From Acidimicrobiaceae bacterium (lineage in GTDB: Bacteria > Actinomycetota > Acidimicrobiia > Acidimicrobiales > RAAP-2), in NCBI GenBank assembly GCA_003162395.1, contig PMON01000069.1, positions 11,277-43,842 on the forward strand: DNA of 32,566 bases, written 5' to 3'. The notes below the pieces were generated by a model. That model made no database searches. It had not been told where the DNA came from and saw only the letters and a program-made list of their open reading frames with translations. Made by a program: the position numbers and the translations under genes. Of this stretch, positions 8,486 through 15,391 are shown one piece after another. Position 1 is the first letter of the stretch, and the number at the start of each line of letters is the position of its first letter.

Positions 8486-9133
8486 TCAGGAGCTCTTCCA
8501 CCGCCAGGCACTCCAACTCCTGCCGCTCCAAAACCACTCAACTGCTGAGTTCGCAGGGGCCGGATACCAGCCGATGGTCGATCGGCGCCTGCGGCCCTGC
8601 ATCGTCAGTGTCACAGCGCCTGTAAGAACGCCGAAGATGGCCAATCCGATGCCGACTGTCGACAATGCGAAGTACGGCGTCGGACTTGGGGGGATGGTGA
8701 TCGGCTGATCGCCATATGCCAAATCGGCCGTCAGGCCCCTGTCCGAGACGACGTACTCACCATCTCGAGGTGCCCAGAAGGTCGAGCAAGGCACGATCGG
8801 ACCCCAGGCGACGAGGCCCATCGCCTCCCATGAAGACAGACCAGAGTCATCCGAGGGGCCATTTGCGAGCCGTATGGGGCCAGTTGGGCCGGTCACGTGC
8901 TCGTACCCGCATCCTGGACCCGAAATGTCGCCCCAGATCTCGTGAGACCCTGCTGTCAAATGGACCTTGACCGCCCCCGCAGTCGGAACGGTCGTGATCG
9001 CTCTCGCCGCGCCAACCTGCGCGCCAACGAGCAGGCCGAAGCCAGCGACGACGAGAACCACCGCGATGAATCCGGCATTTCGCAGGTCTCGACTCCAAGG
9101 CAGCTTCGATGACCGCCCTGGTTGTCCACTCAC
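8486..9133 (-). CDS. Two-helix membrane protein with C-terminal DUF2510-like motif, island cargo
   Basis: 215 residues from a GTG start with no clear ribosome-binding site. A first helix is near residues 20-42 (AGFIAVVLVVAGFGLLVGA), then an extracytoplasmic domain of about 100 residues with two cysteines (GPGCGYEHV, IVPCSTFW). A second helix follows (ALSTVGIGLAIFGVLTGAV), then a basic RRRR stop-transfer. The tail GWYPAPANSAVEWFWSGRSW matches the short DUF2510 pattern GWYPDPxGxxxxRWWDGxxW found at the ends of actinobacterial membrane proteins. Function is unknown. Gene direction and topology suggest it could act with the secreted protein at 6798-7997. Confidence 0.72.
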   Translation of the reverse strand: MSGQPGRSSKLPWSRDLRNAGFIAVVLVVAGFGLLVGAQVGAARAITTVPTAGAVKVHLTAGSHEIWGDISGPGCGYEHVTGPTGPIRLANGPSDDSGLSSWEAMGLVAWGPIVPCSTFWAPRDGEYVVSDRGLTADLAYGDQPITIPPSPTPYFALSTVGIGLAIFGVLTGAVTLTMQGRRRRSTIGWYPAPANSAVEWFWSGRSWSAWRWKSS

Positions 9134-9218
9134 AAGCGGACTCTATTGCGGGCTGCAGCCACCTCTCGCGGGAGTCCAGATGGCTGCCGAATTGGGTCGG
9201 TCGCCGTCTCGAGCCAAG

Positions 9219-9400
9219 AGTTGACGATCAATCTTGACGATCAACTACGTCACATCGAGGGACATTCGGGCATACTGGACGGACAACAGAGCTTGAGCAC
9301 AGGCACGAGATCGCGCACGGAGCACTGGCTGGATGGTCCCGGTCGCTCTCCGGAGCCGGAAGCGCAGGTTCGAGTCCTGCCGGGGGCGCCGGGGGCGCCA
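9219..9400. repeat. Right-end repeat 1 (arm sites plus attR core)
   Basis: This segment starts with two TTGACGATCA direct repeats in tandem (13-bp period) and ends with the 43-bp tRNA-Arg 3' copy (9348-9390). It is closely similar over its whole length, without gaps, to 10331-10501 (constant offset 1112). The final CGGGGGCGCC of the tRNA copy is followed by a second near-copy (9391-9399), a local duplication. It is interpreted as the right end of an integrated element. Confidence 0.82.
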
Positions 9401-9501
9401 AGCATCTCAATCCGCGACGCGATGCGTCGGCACCATCGAACGCCAGCATGTGTGTCGCTTCAATTCAGCGCGACCGTCCATCGTCGACCGCTCAAGCAGA
9501 T

Positions 9502-9837
9502 TCAGACCTTCGCAATCTTCAGTATGGGCTCCTTGACAGTCAGTTCGAAACCGATCACCACTCGCGCCCCGCACGCGGCTGCGAGTTTGTGGAGCGTCGC
9601 AACGCTCGGCGCATGATGTCCGGATTCCAGACGCGAGATTGCAGACTTTGTCGTCCCCATCCTCTTCGCAAGAACCTCCTGGGAGAGGCTCTTTCCCATG
9701 CGAAGACGGATGACCTCTCGGGCGATCGACTCGTACGGCTCGAGCCTTTCCCTTTCGGCGCGATACTCAGCGCTCTGGCGGCTCCGCTTGCTGCTGGATT
9801 GCACCACCGTCTGCCCTATGGGGCTCTGTCTAGCCAT
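9502..9837 (-). CDS. higA: XRE-family antitoxin (HigA-like)
   Basis: 111 residues. A charged N-terminus is followed by a helix-turn-helix of the Cro/C1 type, LSQEVLAKRMGTTKSAISRL, and ESGHHAPSVATLHKLAAACG, as in HigA-type antitoxins. It lies 35 bp downstream of the toxin gene, in the toxin-first order characteristic of higBA. A palindrome in that 35-bp gap is a likely operator for this protein. The start ATG (9835-9837) has no ribosome-binding site, so the protein may be made from a leaderless transcript initiated in the gap or by coupling with higB. The gene symbol is by family resemblance. Confidence 0.85.
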   Translation of the reverse strand: MARQSPIGQTVVQSSSKRSRQSAEYRAERERLEPYESIAREVIRLRMGKSLSQEVLAKRMGTTKSAISRLESGHHAPSVATLHKLAAACGARVVIGFELTVKEPILKIAKV

Positions 9838-9844
9838 GGCCAGA

Positions 9845-9864
9845 GGTTAGCAGATTTGCTAACC
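9845..9864. promoter_or_regulatory. Palindromic operator between toxin and antitoxin genes
   Basis: GGTTAGCAGATTTGCTAACC is a perfect palindrome with 8-base arms and a 4-base centre. It lies 8 bp upstream of the antitoxin start and 8 bp after the toxin stop. TTAGCA-type half-sites are common targets of XRE antitoxins. Its position suggests autoregulation of a separate antitoxin promoter; this is inferred. Confidence 0.65.
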
Positions 9865-9872
9865 CCTGTCTC

Positions 9873-10274
9873 TCAGGGAGCGTCGCGTCCGGCCGCCCTC
9901 GGAGGTCGCCGGGGACGCTCGTCCATTCTGAACTTGAAATCGTCCCACCTGGACCGAGCCACGGCCTTGTCTGCTGCGGGAACCGTGGTGGTGGTCTTCT
10001 CGAAAATGTGAAGGAGCACGAAGAGGCTTGACGATCGTCGGTACAGGACGCGAAAGAGTCGCCGACCGTAGTGGCATCGCAACTCTCGGAGCTCGCCATC
10101 GACCTGGCTCGAATGGGGAAACGGCAATGGCGGATCCGAGTCGTCAAGCATGTTCAGTCGGTCGATCTGGAGGTCAAGTGATGCCTGGACGCGCGGCGGA
10201 AGCTCATCGATGAACGCATTGACTGGTTCAACTCCACGTATGTCCCGGTAGTAGACCGCCTGCATTTTCGTCAC
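9873..10274 (-). CDS. higB: HigB/Gp49-type toxin (RelE superfamily)
   Basis: 133 residues. Segments VYYRDIRGVEPVNAFIDELP, LRELRCHYGRRLFRVLYRR and LFVLLHIFEKTTTTVPAAD follow the phage Gp49-like/HigB family pattern. Members are usually ribosome-dependent mRNA interferases neutralised by the adjacent XRE antitoxin. The start is a GTG at 10272-10274 or the ATG three codons in. The last 20 residues (basic, Pro-rich) extend beyond the usual end of the family. It is the upstream gene of the pair, between the two right-end repeats, where a stability module would make loss of the unit costly. Confidence 0.85.
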   Translation of the reverse strand: MTKMQAVYYRDIRGVEPVNAFIDELPPRVQASLDLQIDRLNMLDDSDPPLPFPHSSQVDGELRELRCHYGRRLFRVLYRRSSSLFVLLHIFEKTTTTVPAADKAVARSRWDDFKFRMDERPRRPPRAAGRDAP

Positions 10275-10330
10275 TGCAATCCAGTGTGCCGGTGGGGTAT
10301 GACGTAGGGCGGTGATCCTCGCGCGTCAAC

Positions 10331-10501
10331 AGTTGACGATCAATCTTGACGATCAACTGCATCACATCGAGGCACATTCGGGCATACTGGACGGACAAGA
10401 GACCTTGATCACACGCACCAAGTCGCACACGGCGTACTGGCTGAACGGTTCCGGTCGCTCTCCGGAGCCGGAAGGGCAGGTTCGAGTCCTGCCGGGGGCG
10501 C
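10331..10501. repeat. Right-end repeat 2 (arm sites plus second attR core)
   Basis: This is a close, ungapped copy of 9219-9390, with identical first 28 bases (the double TTGACGATCA arm motif) and scattered substitutions through the middle. It ends in a 42-bp copy of the tRNA-Arg 3' half with one mismatch (10475). It bounds the toxin-antitoxin unit on the right. After it, sequence no longer resembles the island. Confidence 0.82.
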
Positions 10502-10823
10502 GGTGTGATGTCTCAGCTTTTCTGGGACAGATGAACCCTCAAGGGCCGTCTTCGCTTGATGTCACGTGGCCGCAGAGGCCGTTTATGGGGTGAGCAGGAA
10601 ATGCCGCCACGTCGTGCTCAGACGGCGTCGATGTCCGCTGCAGGGGGATCCCGCGTGGCGTCCCGGATCATCCGGTCTGCGGCCCCCTCGGACATCGCCC
10701 CGTGGTCCCGGGATCGCTGAGGCCCGGTGTCCCAATGGAATCTCGGTCAGAGGAGCGCTCAGCAGCACGCGCACCCTGAATCTGGCCGGGGCACGGTTCG
10801 TGTGAGAGCCTGTTCGTGCCAGC
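10502..10823. other. Gene-free junction, possible mobile-element scar
   Basis: I see no supportable gene here. Just inside the left edge, TGTCTCAG (10509-10516) and CTGGGACA (10522-10529) form a near-perfect inverted repeat around CTTTT. This recalls insertion-sequence termini, but no transposase is recognisable in any frame. The remainder is ordinary GC-rich sequence leading into the desaturase gene. Confidence 0.35.
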
Positions 10824-10895
10824 GTGTCCTTCGAGAGACCGCGGGCGGATGCCGGCCGGGAGCCGGGTCACGCAGCGAAAGGCGCAGGTTCACCA

Positions 10896-11801
10896 GTGGG
10901 AGCACCGATCGATCAGGCTCGCGACCGCGCACTCCTGAGCGAGCTCGCGGAGCCTGCCGCTGCGCTGTTCGAGCGTCACCTCGGGGCCACGAAGCAGTGG
11001 TACCCCTTTGAGGACGTGCCCTGGGCGCACGCGACCGAGTTCTCGCGCGACGAGTGGGACGAGGGTGCGTACCCGCTCTCCGACGGCGTGCGCAGCGCGC
11101 TGCTCGTCAACCTGCTCACCGAGGACAACCTTCCCTACTACACGAACGCGCTGCTCAAATGGGCGCCCAAGGACCACCCGCTCCGCGACTGGTCGGGTCG
11201 GTGGACGGCAGAGGAGTGGCGCCACTCCGCAGCAATGCGCGACTGGATCCTCGCGACCAAAGCACTGAATCCCTGGGAGCTCGAGGACGCGCGAATGGTC
11301 CAGATGACGACCGGCATCGTTCCTGAGGCCCCGACGATCGCCGAGACCATCGCGTACGTCTCGCTCCAAGAGCTCGCCACCCAGGTCGCGCACCGCAACA
11401 CCGGGCAGGCGCTGGACCGCACCCTGCGAGGAAAGAAGATCATGTCGCAGATCGCCGGCGACGAGGGGCTCCACCACGCCTTCTATCGCGACCTCGCTGC
11501 CGCGGCGATCGAGCGCGACCCGAGCTACATGGTCGTCGCGATCTATCGCCAGCTCCGAGGGTTCCGGATGCCCGGCACGGGCATCCCGAGCTTCGCTGCG
11601 CACGAGCGGATCATCGCCGAGGCGGGCATCTTCGACGCCTCGCAGTACCTGCACCAAGTAGTGCTCCCAACCCTCGCGGCCTGGCGACTCGACGAGCTCG
11701 AGGGCCTGACCGACGAGGCACAGCGTGCCCGCGTCAAGATCAGCCGCACGGTCTCGGCGCTCGCGAGGATCGCCCGAGCGACGGAGCCTTCGCCCGTCTA
11801 G
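10896..11801 (+). CDS. Soluble acyl-[acyl-carrier-protein] desaturase
   Basis: A ferritin-like di-iron enzyme that introduces a cis double bond into acyl-ACP, related to plant stearoyl-ACP desaturase and mycobacterial DesA. Iron ligands are visible in the expected order: Glu in TEDNLPYY, EExxH in TAEEWRHSAAM, Glu/His in LQELATQVAHRN and DExxH in AGDEGLHHAFYRD. The GTG at 10896-10898 gives 301 residues starting VGAPIDQARDRALL. The frame is open to a GTG at 10824, but that extra stretch is basic and not family-like. Neither start has a strong ribosome-binding site. It is a single gene, upstream of and on the same strand as the secreted protein at 11868. Confidence 0.93.
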   Translation: MGAPIDQARDRALLSELAEPAAALFERHLGATKQWYPFEDVPWAHATEFSRDEWDEGAYPLSDGVRSALLVNLLTEDNLPYYTNALLKWAPKDHPLRDWSGRWTAEEWRHSAAMRDWILATKALNPWELEDARMVQMTTGIVPEAPTIAETIAYVSLQELATQVAHRNTGQALDRTLRGKKIMSQIAGDEGLHHAFYRDLAAAAIERDPSYMVVAIYRQLRGFRMPGTGIPSFAAHERIIAEAGIFDASQYLHQVVLPTLAAWRLDELEGLTDEAQRARVKISRTVSALARIARATEPSPV

Positions 11802-11867
11802 CTCGTGCCTCGAACGAGCTCGCCGAGCACAGCGCGTCGATCGCGACGCCGAGGGCGGCACCCTCCG

Positions 11868-13706
11868 ATGGGGATGGCGAGCCTGGCTGCGGCCATCGCG
11901 ATCTGCCTCGTCACCGCGATCGGGGCCGTTGCGGGAGCCGAGTCCCTTCTCGGTCCGAGCGTCGAGGTGCGCGCTCCCGCCAACGCCACCGCGGTGTCGC
12001 ACTCGGCACTCTCGGGCATCGCGTGCACCAAGGCGACGTCGTGCGTCGGGGTGGGGACCTACGAGACCAAGTCGCGAGCGGGCGTGCCGATGATCGCGAC
12101 GACGACCGTGGCTGGCTGGACGCGCGCCTTCGCACCTTCGCTGCCCGCAGATCACGCCGGTGCGTACAGCGCGTCGGGTCTCGCGGGGATCTCCTGTCCG
12201 TCAACCAGGAACTGCGTCGCGGTCGGCAGCTACGAAAACAGGTCGAGGTCGGTCCTGCCGCTGCTGGCCGCCGAGGCCGCGGGCACGTGGAGCACGGGCT
12301 TCACGATCGGGCTGCCCACCGGTGCGGGCGGGAATCAGCTCGCGCAGCTCACGTCGGTCTCGTGCGTGGCGGTCGGGTCCTGCACCGCGGCCGGCGCGTT
12401 CACCGACCAGCATGGCAACCCCGAGCTGATGGCGGCGTCGGAGACCACGGGGAGCTGGGGCACCGCGACACAGGTCGTGCTTCCCGCGGGGGCTGGCACC
12501 GTGCCGAAGGCGCTCGGCAGCGTGGGGCTTGCCGGGATTGCCTGTACCGACGCGGCGGACTGCGTCGCGGTCGGCTCGTTCCTCGACAGCGTCGGCGCGT
12601 ACGTACCGCTCCACGTGGCCGAGACCGCCGGGGTGTGGCGCACGGCAGTGCGTGCCGCCCTGCCTGCTGGCACGCCGGCGACGGGAAGCGCGGCGCTCGA
12701 CGCGGTGTCGTGCACCGCGACGGGCAACTGTGTCGCGGTCGGCTACGACATCGACGCCGCGGGCCGAACGGCGCCGGTCATCGAGCGCGAGTTCAAAGGC
12801 AGGTGGAGCCGCGTCGTCGCCATCGGCTTTCCCAGGATGACGCCGACGGTCACCGCCGGGTCGCTCGGCGGCGTCGCGTGCACGGCGCGCGCGTGCACCG
12901 CGGTCGGCCGGCTCGAGGCATCGGACGGGACCTCGGCGCCGGCGGTGCTCGTCGACGACGCCGGGCGCTGGCAGCCCCTCGTGCGGCTGGGCTCGCTGCC
13001 GGCTGCCAGCCGGCATCCACCGGCATCGGGGCTCGCGGCCATCTCGTGCCCCGCGGCGATCTCGTGCGTCAGCGTCGGGGACCTCGAGGCGGTCTCCGCG
13101 CAGGGGACGGTCACGAGCTCGCTCGCGATGGCAACGAGGATCACGCCGGTGCGGCCGGTCGTCGACCCGGCGCCGCCGTCGCACGTCGCAGCGCTGCCGG
13201 GGCCGGGCGAGCTGAAGGTGAGCTGGGCCGCGGGGGGCGACGGAGGGTCCGCAATCAGCTCGTTCGCCGCGACGGCATCCCCGGGCCATGCCTCGTGCAG
13301 GTCGTCGACGACCTCGTGCGTCATCTCGGGGCTGCACGACGGCACGCGGTACACCGTGGTCGTGACCGCGACCAACGTGCACGGCACGTCACGCCCGAGC
13401 GCGCCCAGCCCGGGCGCGGTGCCCGGCACCGTCCCGAGCGCACCAACGGGTCTCGGCAGCACGCGGGGCCACGACCGTGCCGTGCTGCGGTGGCACGCGT
13501 CGACGGCGGGCCTCCGAGACCCCGTGACCCGCTACGTGGCGACCGCCGTGGCAGCCGGCGCGTCGTCCCGATCGTGCGCGTCCGCGACGACGACGTGCGA
13601 GCTGACCGGCCTGACGCGAGGCGACGCCTACACGGTGTGGGTCGTCGCCTACAACGCGGTGGGACCGTCTGCCCGCAGCGCGGCGAGGCGATTCACGTCG
13701 CTGTGA
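11868..13706 (+). CDS. Secreted seven-repeat protein with two fibronectin type III domains
   Basis: 612 residues from the ATG at 11868; the open frame extends to 11805, but the upstream part is Arg-rich and precedes the signal peptide. MGMASLAAAIAICLVTAIGAVAGA is a signal peptide. Then come seven copies of a roughly 55-65-residue unit marked by a paired-cysteine motif such as GIACTKATSCVGVG, GISCPSTRNCVAVG, SVSCVAVGSCTAAG, GIACTDAADCVAVG, AVSCTATGNCVAVG, GVACTARACTAVG and AISCPAAISCVSVG. Two FnIII domains follow (about residues 425-610), each with a small Cys pair. Seven units suggest a disulfide-braced seven-bladed beta-propeller (inference). It is probably an extracellular binding or surface protein; the ligand is unknown. 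Confidence 0.85.
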   Translation: MGMASLAAAIAICLVTAIGAVAGAESLLGPSVEVRAPANATAVSHSALSGIACTKATSCVGVGTYETKSRAGVPMIATTTVAGWTRAFAPSLPADHAGAYSASGLAGISCPSTRNCVAVGSYENRSRSVLPLLAAEAAGTWSTGFTIGLPTGAGGNQLAQLTSVSCVAVGSCTAAGAFTDQHGNPELMAASETTGSWGTATQVVLPAGAGTVPKALGSVGLAGIACTDAADCVAVGSFLDSVGAYVPLHVAETAGVWRTAVRAALPAGTPATGSAALDAVSCTATGNCVAVGYDIDAAGRTAPVIEREFKGRWSRVVAIGFPRMTPTVTAGSLGGVACTARACTAVGRLEASDGTSAPAVLVDDAGRWQPLVRLGSLPAASRHPPASGLAAISCPAAISCVSVGDLEAVSAQGTVTSSLAMATRITPVRPVVDPAPPSHVAALPGPGELKVSWAAGGDGGSAISSFAATASPGHASCRSSTTSCVISGLHDGTRYTVVVTATNVHGTSRPSAPSPGAVPGTVPSAPTGLGSTRGHDRAVLRWHASTAGLRDPVTRYVATAVAAGASSRSCASATTTCELTGLTRGDAYTVWVVAYNAVGPSARSAARRFTSL

Positions 13707-13721
13707 GCGGCGTGAACGAAC

Positions 13722-15005
13722 TCAGGGGAACAGCCCGCGAAGCAGGATCGCCTCGGCGATCCGCTCCACGCCGAGCGCGACGGCGGCCTGGCGCATCGGC
13801 ACCTTGAGCGTCTCGGAGCGGTCGTAGACGTTGTCGAAGGCATCCTGCATCGTCGTCTCGAGGCGCCGTGCGAACAGCTCGCGCTCCCACAGGAAGCCCT
13901 GCAGGTCCTGGGCCCACTCGAAGTACGACGCGATCACGCCGCCGGCATTCGCGAGCACGTCGGGCACCGCGATGATGCCACGCTTCTCCAAGATGACCTC
14001 GGCCTCACGCGTCGTCGGTCCGTTTGCCGCCTCCACCATGACCGACGCGGTCATGGTCTGGGCGACGTGCTCGTCGATCGCGCCGCCGAGCGCCGCGGGG
14101 ACCGCGAGCTCGGACTCGACGCAGAACAGGTCGACCTCATCGATCTGGTCTGCGTCCTTGAAGCCCGCGACGGTTCCGGTCTCCAAGAAGTGCTCGTGCA
14201 GCGCGTCGGGGTAGATCCCGGCGTCGTTGTGGATCGCTCCGCCGACGTCGGCCACCGCGACGACCCGCATGCCCATGCCGTGCAGGAGCCCGAGCAACGG
14301 CGCGCCGACCTTGCCGTAGCCCTGGATGACCGCACGCGAGCCTCGCACCTCGATGCCGAGTCGCTCGAACATTGCCTTGGCGCAGATCGACACGCCGACT
14401 GACGTCGCGCCTGCATGGCCGAAGGTCCCACCGATCGCGACGGGCTTGCCCGTCACGACACCGGGCGTGGAGCTCCCCCTGATCATCGAGATCGTGTCCA
14501 TGACCCAGGACATGACCTGGGGGTCGGTGTTGACGTCGGGCGCGGGGATGTCGCGGTCCGGACCGAGGATCGCGGCGATGTCGAAGGTGTAGCGGCGAGT
14601 CAGGCGCTCCAGCTCGCCGTGCGACAAGGTGAGCGGGTCGACCTTCACGCCGCCCTTGGCCCCACCGAAGGGGATGTTGACGACCGCGCACTTGACCGAC
14701 ATGTCCGCGGACAGTGCTGCGATCTCATAGACGTCGACGGTCGGGTGGAACCGCAGGCCGCCCTTTCCGGGACCCCGGCTCGTGTCGTGCTGGATGCGCC
14801 ACCCGGTGTACATCTCGACCGAGCCGTCGTCGCGACGCACGGGTATCGCGACCTGGAGGATCCGCTCGGGGGCCACGATCATCTTGGTCGTGCCCTCGTC
14901 GAGGTGCAGCAGCTGCGCGGCCTCCTCAAGGAGCGAGACCACCCCGGTCCACGCGTTGTGCTCCGCGTCGTCGAGGCCCTCAGGGAAGTCGAGGTTCGTG
15001 GTCAC
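13722..15005 (-). CDS. gdhA: Glu/Leu/Phe/Val dehydrogenase (glutamate dehydrogenase)
   Basis: Reversible oxidative deamination of glutamate to 2-oxoglutarate. It shows the dimerisation/substrate region GPGKGGLRFHP, SVKCAVVNIPFGGAKGGVKV with the catalytic lysines, PAPDVNTDPQVMSWVMDT, the nucleotide-binding VIQGYGKVGAP, and VEAANGPTT and PDVLANAGGVIASYFEW. The GTG at 15003-15005 (427 residues, VTTNLDFPEG) follows GGCGGTGA and gives the usual family length. The open frame continues to 15062. Its end converges on the secreted repeat protein with a 15-bp gap. It is divergent from the riboswitch-controlled operon. Confidence 0.94.
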   Translation of the reverse strand: MTTNLDFPEGLDDAEHNAWTGVVSLLEEAAQLLHLDEGTTKMIVAPERILQVAIPVRRDDGSVEMYTGWRIQHDTSRGPGKGGLRFHPTVDVYEIAALSADMSVKCAVVNIPFGGAKGGVKVDPLTLSHGELERLTRRYTFDIAAILGPDRDIPAPDVNTDPQVMSWVMDTISMIRGSSTPGVVTGKPVAIGGTFGHAGATSVGVSICAKAMFERLGIEVRGSRAVIQGYGKVGAPLLGLLHGMGMRVVAVADVGGAIHNDAGIYPDALHEHFLETGTVAGFKDADQIDEVDLFCVESELAVPAALGGAIDEHVAQTMTASVMVEAANGPTTREAEVILEKRGIIAVPDVLANAGGVIASYFEWAQDLQGFLWERELFARRLETTMQDAFDNVYDRSETLKVPMRQAAVALGVERIAEAILLRGLFP

Positions 15006-15147
15006 GCCGTCACCGCCTGTGCATTCATGGGCAGGTGCGAGCCCCGACCATCTCGAGGCCACAGTAGACCCACGCGCCCCTCAAACCTAGGCAGAACCTG
15101 GTTCGTCAGCACACGTCGTGCGACGACGAGGTGCGTACCGGCACCGG

Positions 15148-15176
15148 TTGTCGACGCCCACGACGCCCACTATCGT
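15148..15176 (+). promoter_or_regulatory. Predicted sigma-70-type promoter for the cobalamin operon
   Basis: TTGTCG (15148-15153) and TATCGT (15171-15176) are separated by 17 bases. This predicts transcription from about 15183, immediately before the cobalamin aptamer. Consensus match is moderate; the fit with the aptamer start is the main support. Confidence 0.5.
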
Positions 15177-15182
15177 CGCAAC

Positions 15183-15300
15183 TGCACAGCAACAGGCACC
15201 ATGTAGGGGAAGTCCGGTCAAAGTCCGGCACTGGTCCGCAACCGTTGGTGGCAGATGGTTCGCCATCTCCCACGAGTCGGGATACCTGCACGGTGTTCGG
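15183..15300 (+). ncRNA. Cobalamin (B12) riboswitch aptamer
   Basis: Conserved aptamer blocks appear in order: AACAGGCACC (15190-15199), GGGGAAGTCCGGTC continuing into AAAGTCCGGCACTGGTCC with its CCGG-type stem (about 15206-15237), CGCAACCGT, a UUCG-capped hairpin AGATGG/CCATCT (15253-15268), and the 3' signature GAGTCGGGATACCTGC (15274-15289). This order is that of the adenosylcobalamin-type riboswitch. It lies in the 5' leader of the secreted-protein/ECF operon, so that operon should be repressed when B12 is plentiful. Confidence 0.88.
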
Positions 15301-15340
15301 GAGTCCTACACCGTCGAGACTGCGGCAGGGGCTCGGTGGA

Positions 15341-15382
15341 GACCCTTGCAAAAGGTCCTTCCCGGGTCGTTGTCCCGGGAAG
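15341..15382 (+). promoter_or_regulatory. Riboswitch expression platform: hairpin covering the ribosome-binding site
   Basis: Two adjacent hairpins lie between aptamer and start codon. GACCCTT-GCA-AAAGGTC (15341-15357) is followed at once by CTTCCCGGG (15358-15366), a 7-base loop and CCCGGGAAG (15374-15382). The 3' arm of the second includes the GGGAAG of the ribosome-binding site GGGAAGAGAG, which ends 6 bases before the ATG at 15392. No U-run follows, so control is probably of translation initiation rather than termination (inference). Confidence 0.6.
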
Positions 15383-15391
15383 AGAGCAACC

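Noticed and set aside
8313-8708. Plus-strand open frame starting after AGGAGG-like bases
   Set aside because: The ribosome-binding resemblance comes from a long purine tract, the translation has no recognisable features and it runs antisense into the membrane protein at 8486-9133.
9228-9449. Minus-strand open frame containing PPAGLEPALPAPESDRD
   Set aside because: Same kind of artefact: antisense translation of the tRNA-Arg 3' copy in the right-end repeat.
10028-10037. Single TTGACGATCG near the toxin gene, similar to the arm repeats
   Set aside because: It is unpaired, diverges at the last base and lies inside the coding sequence of higB; not counted as an arm site.
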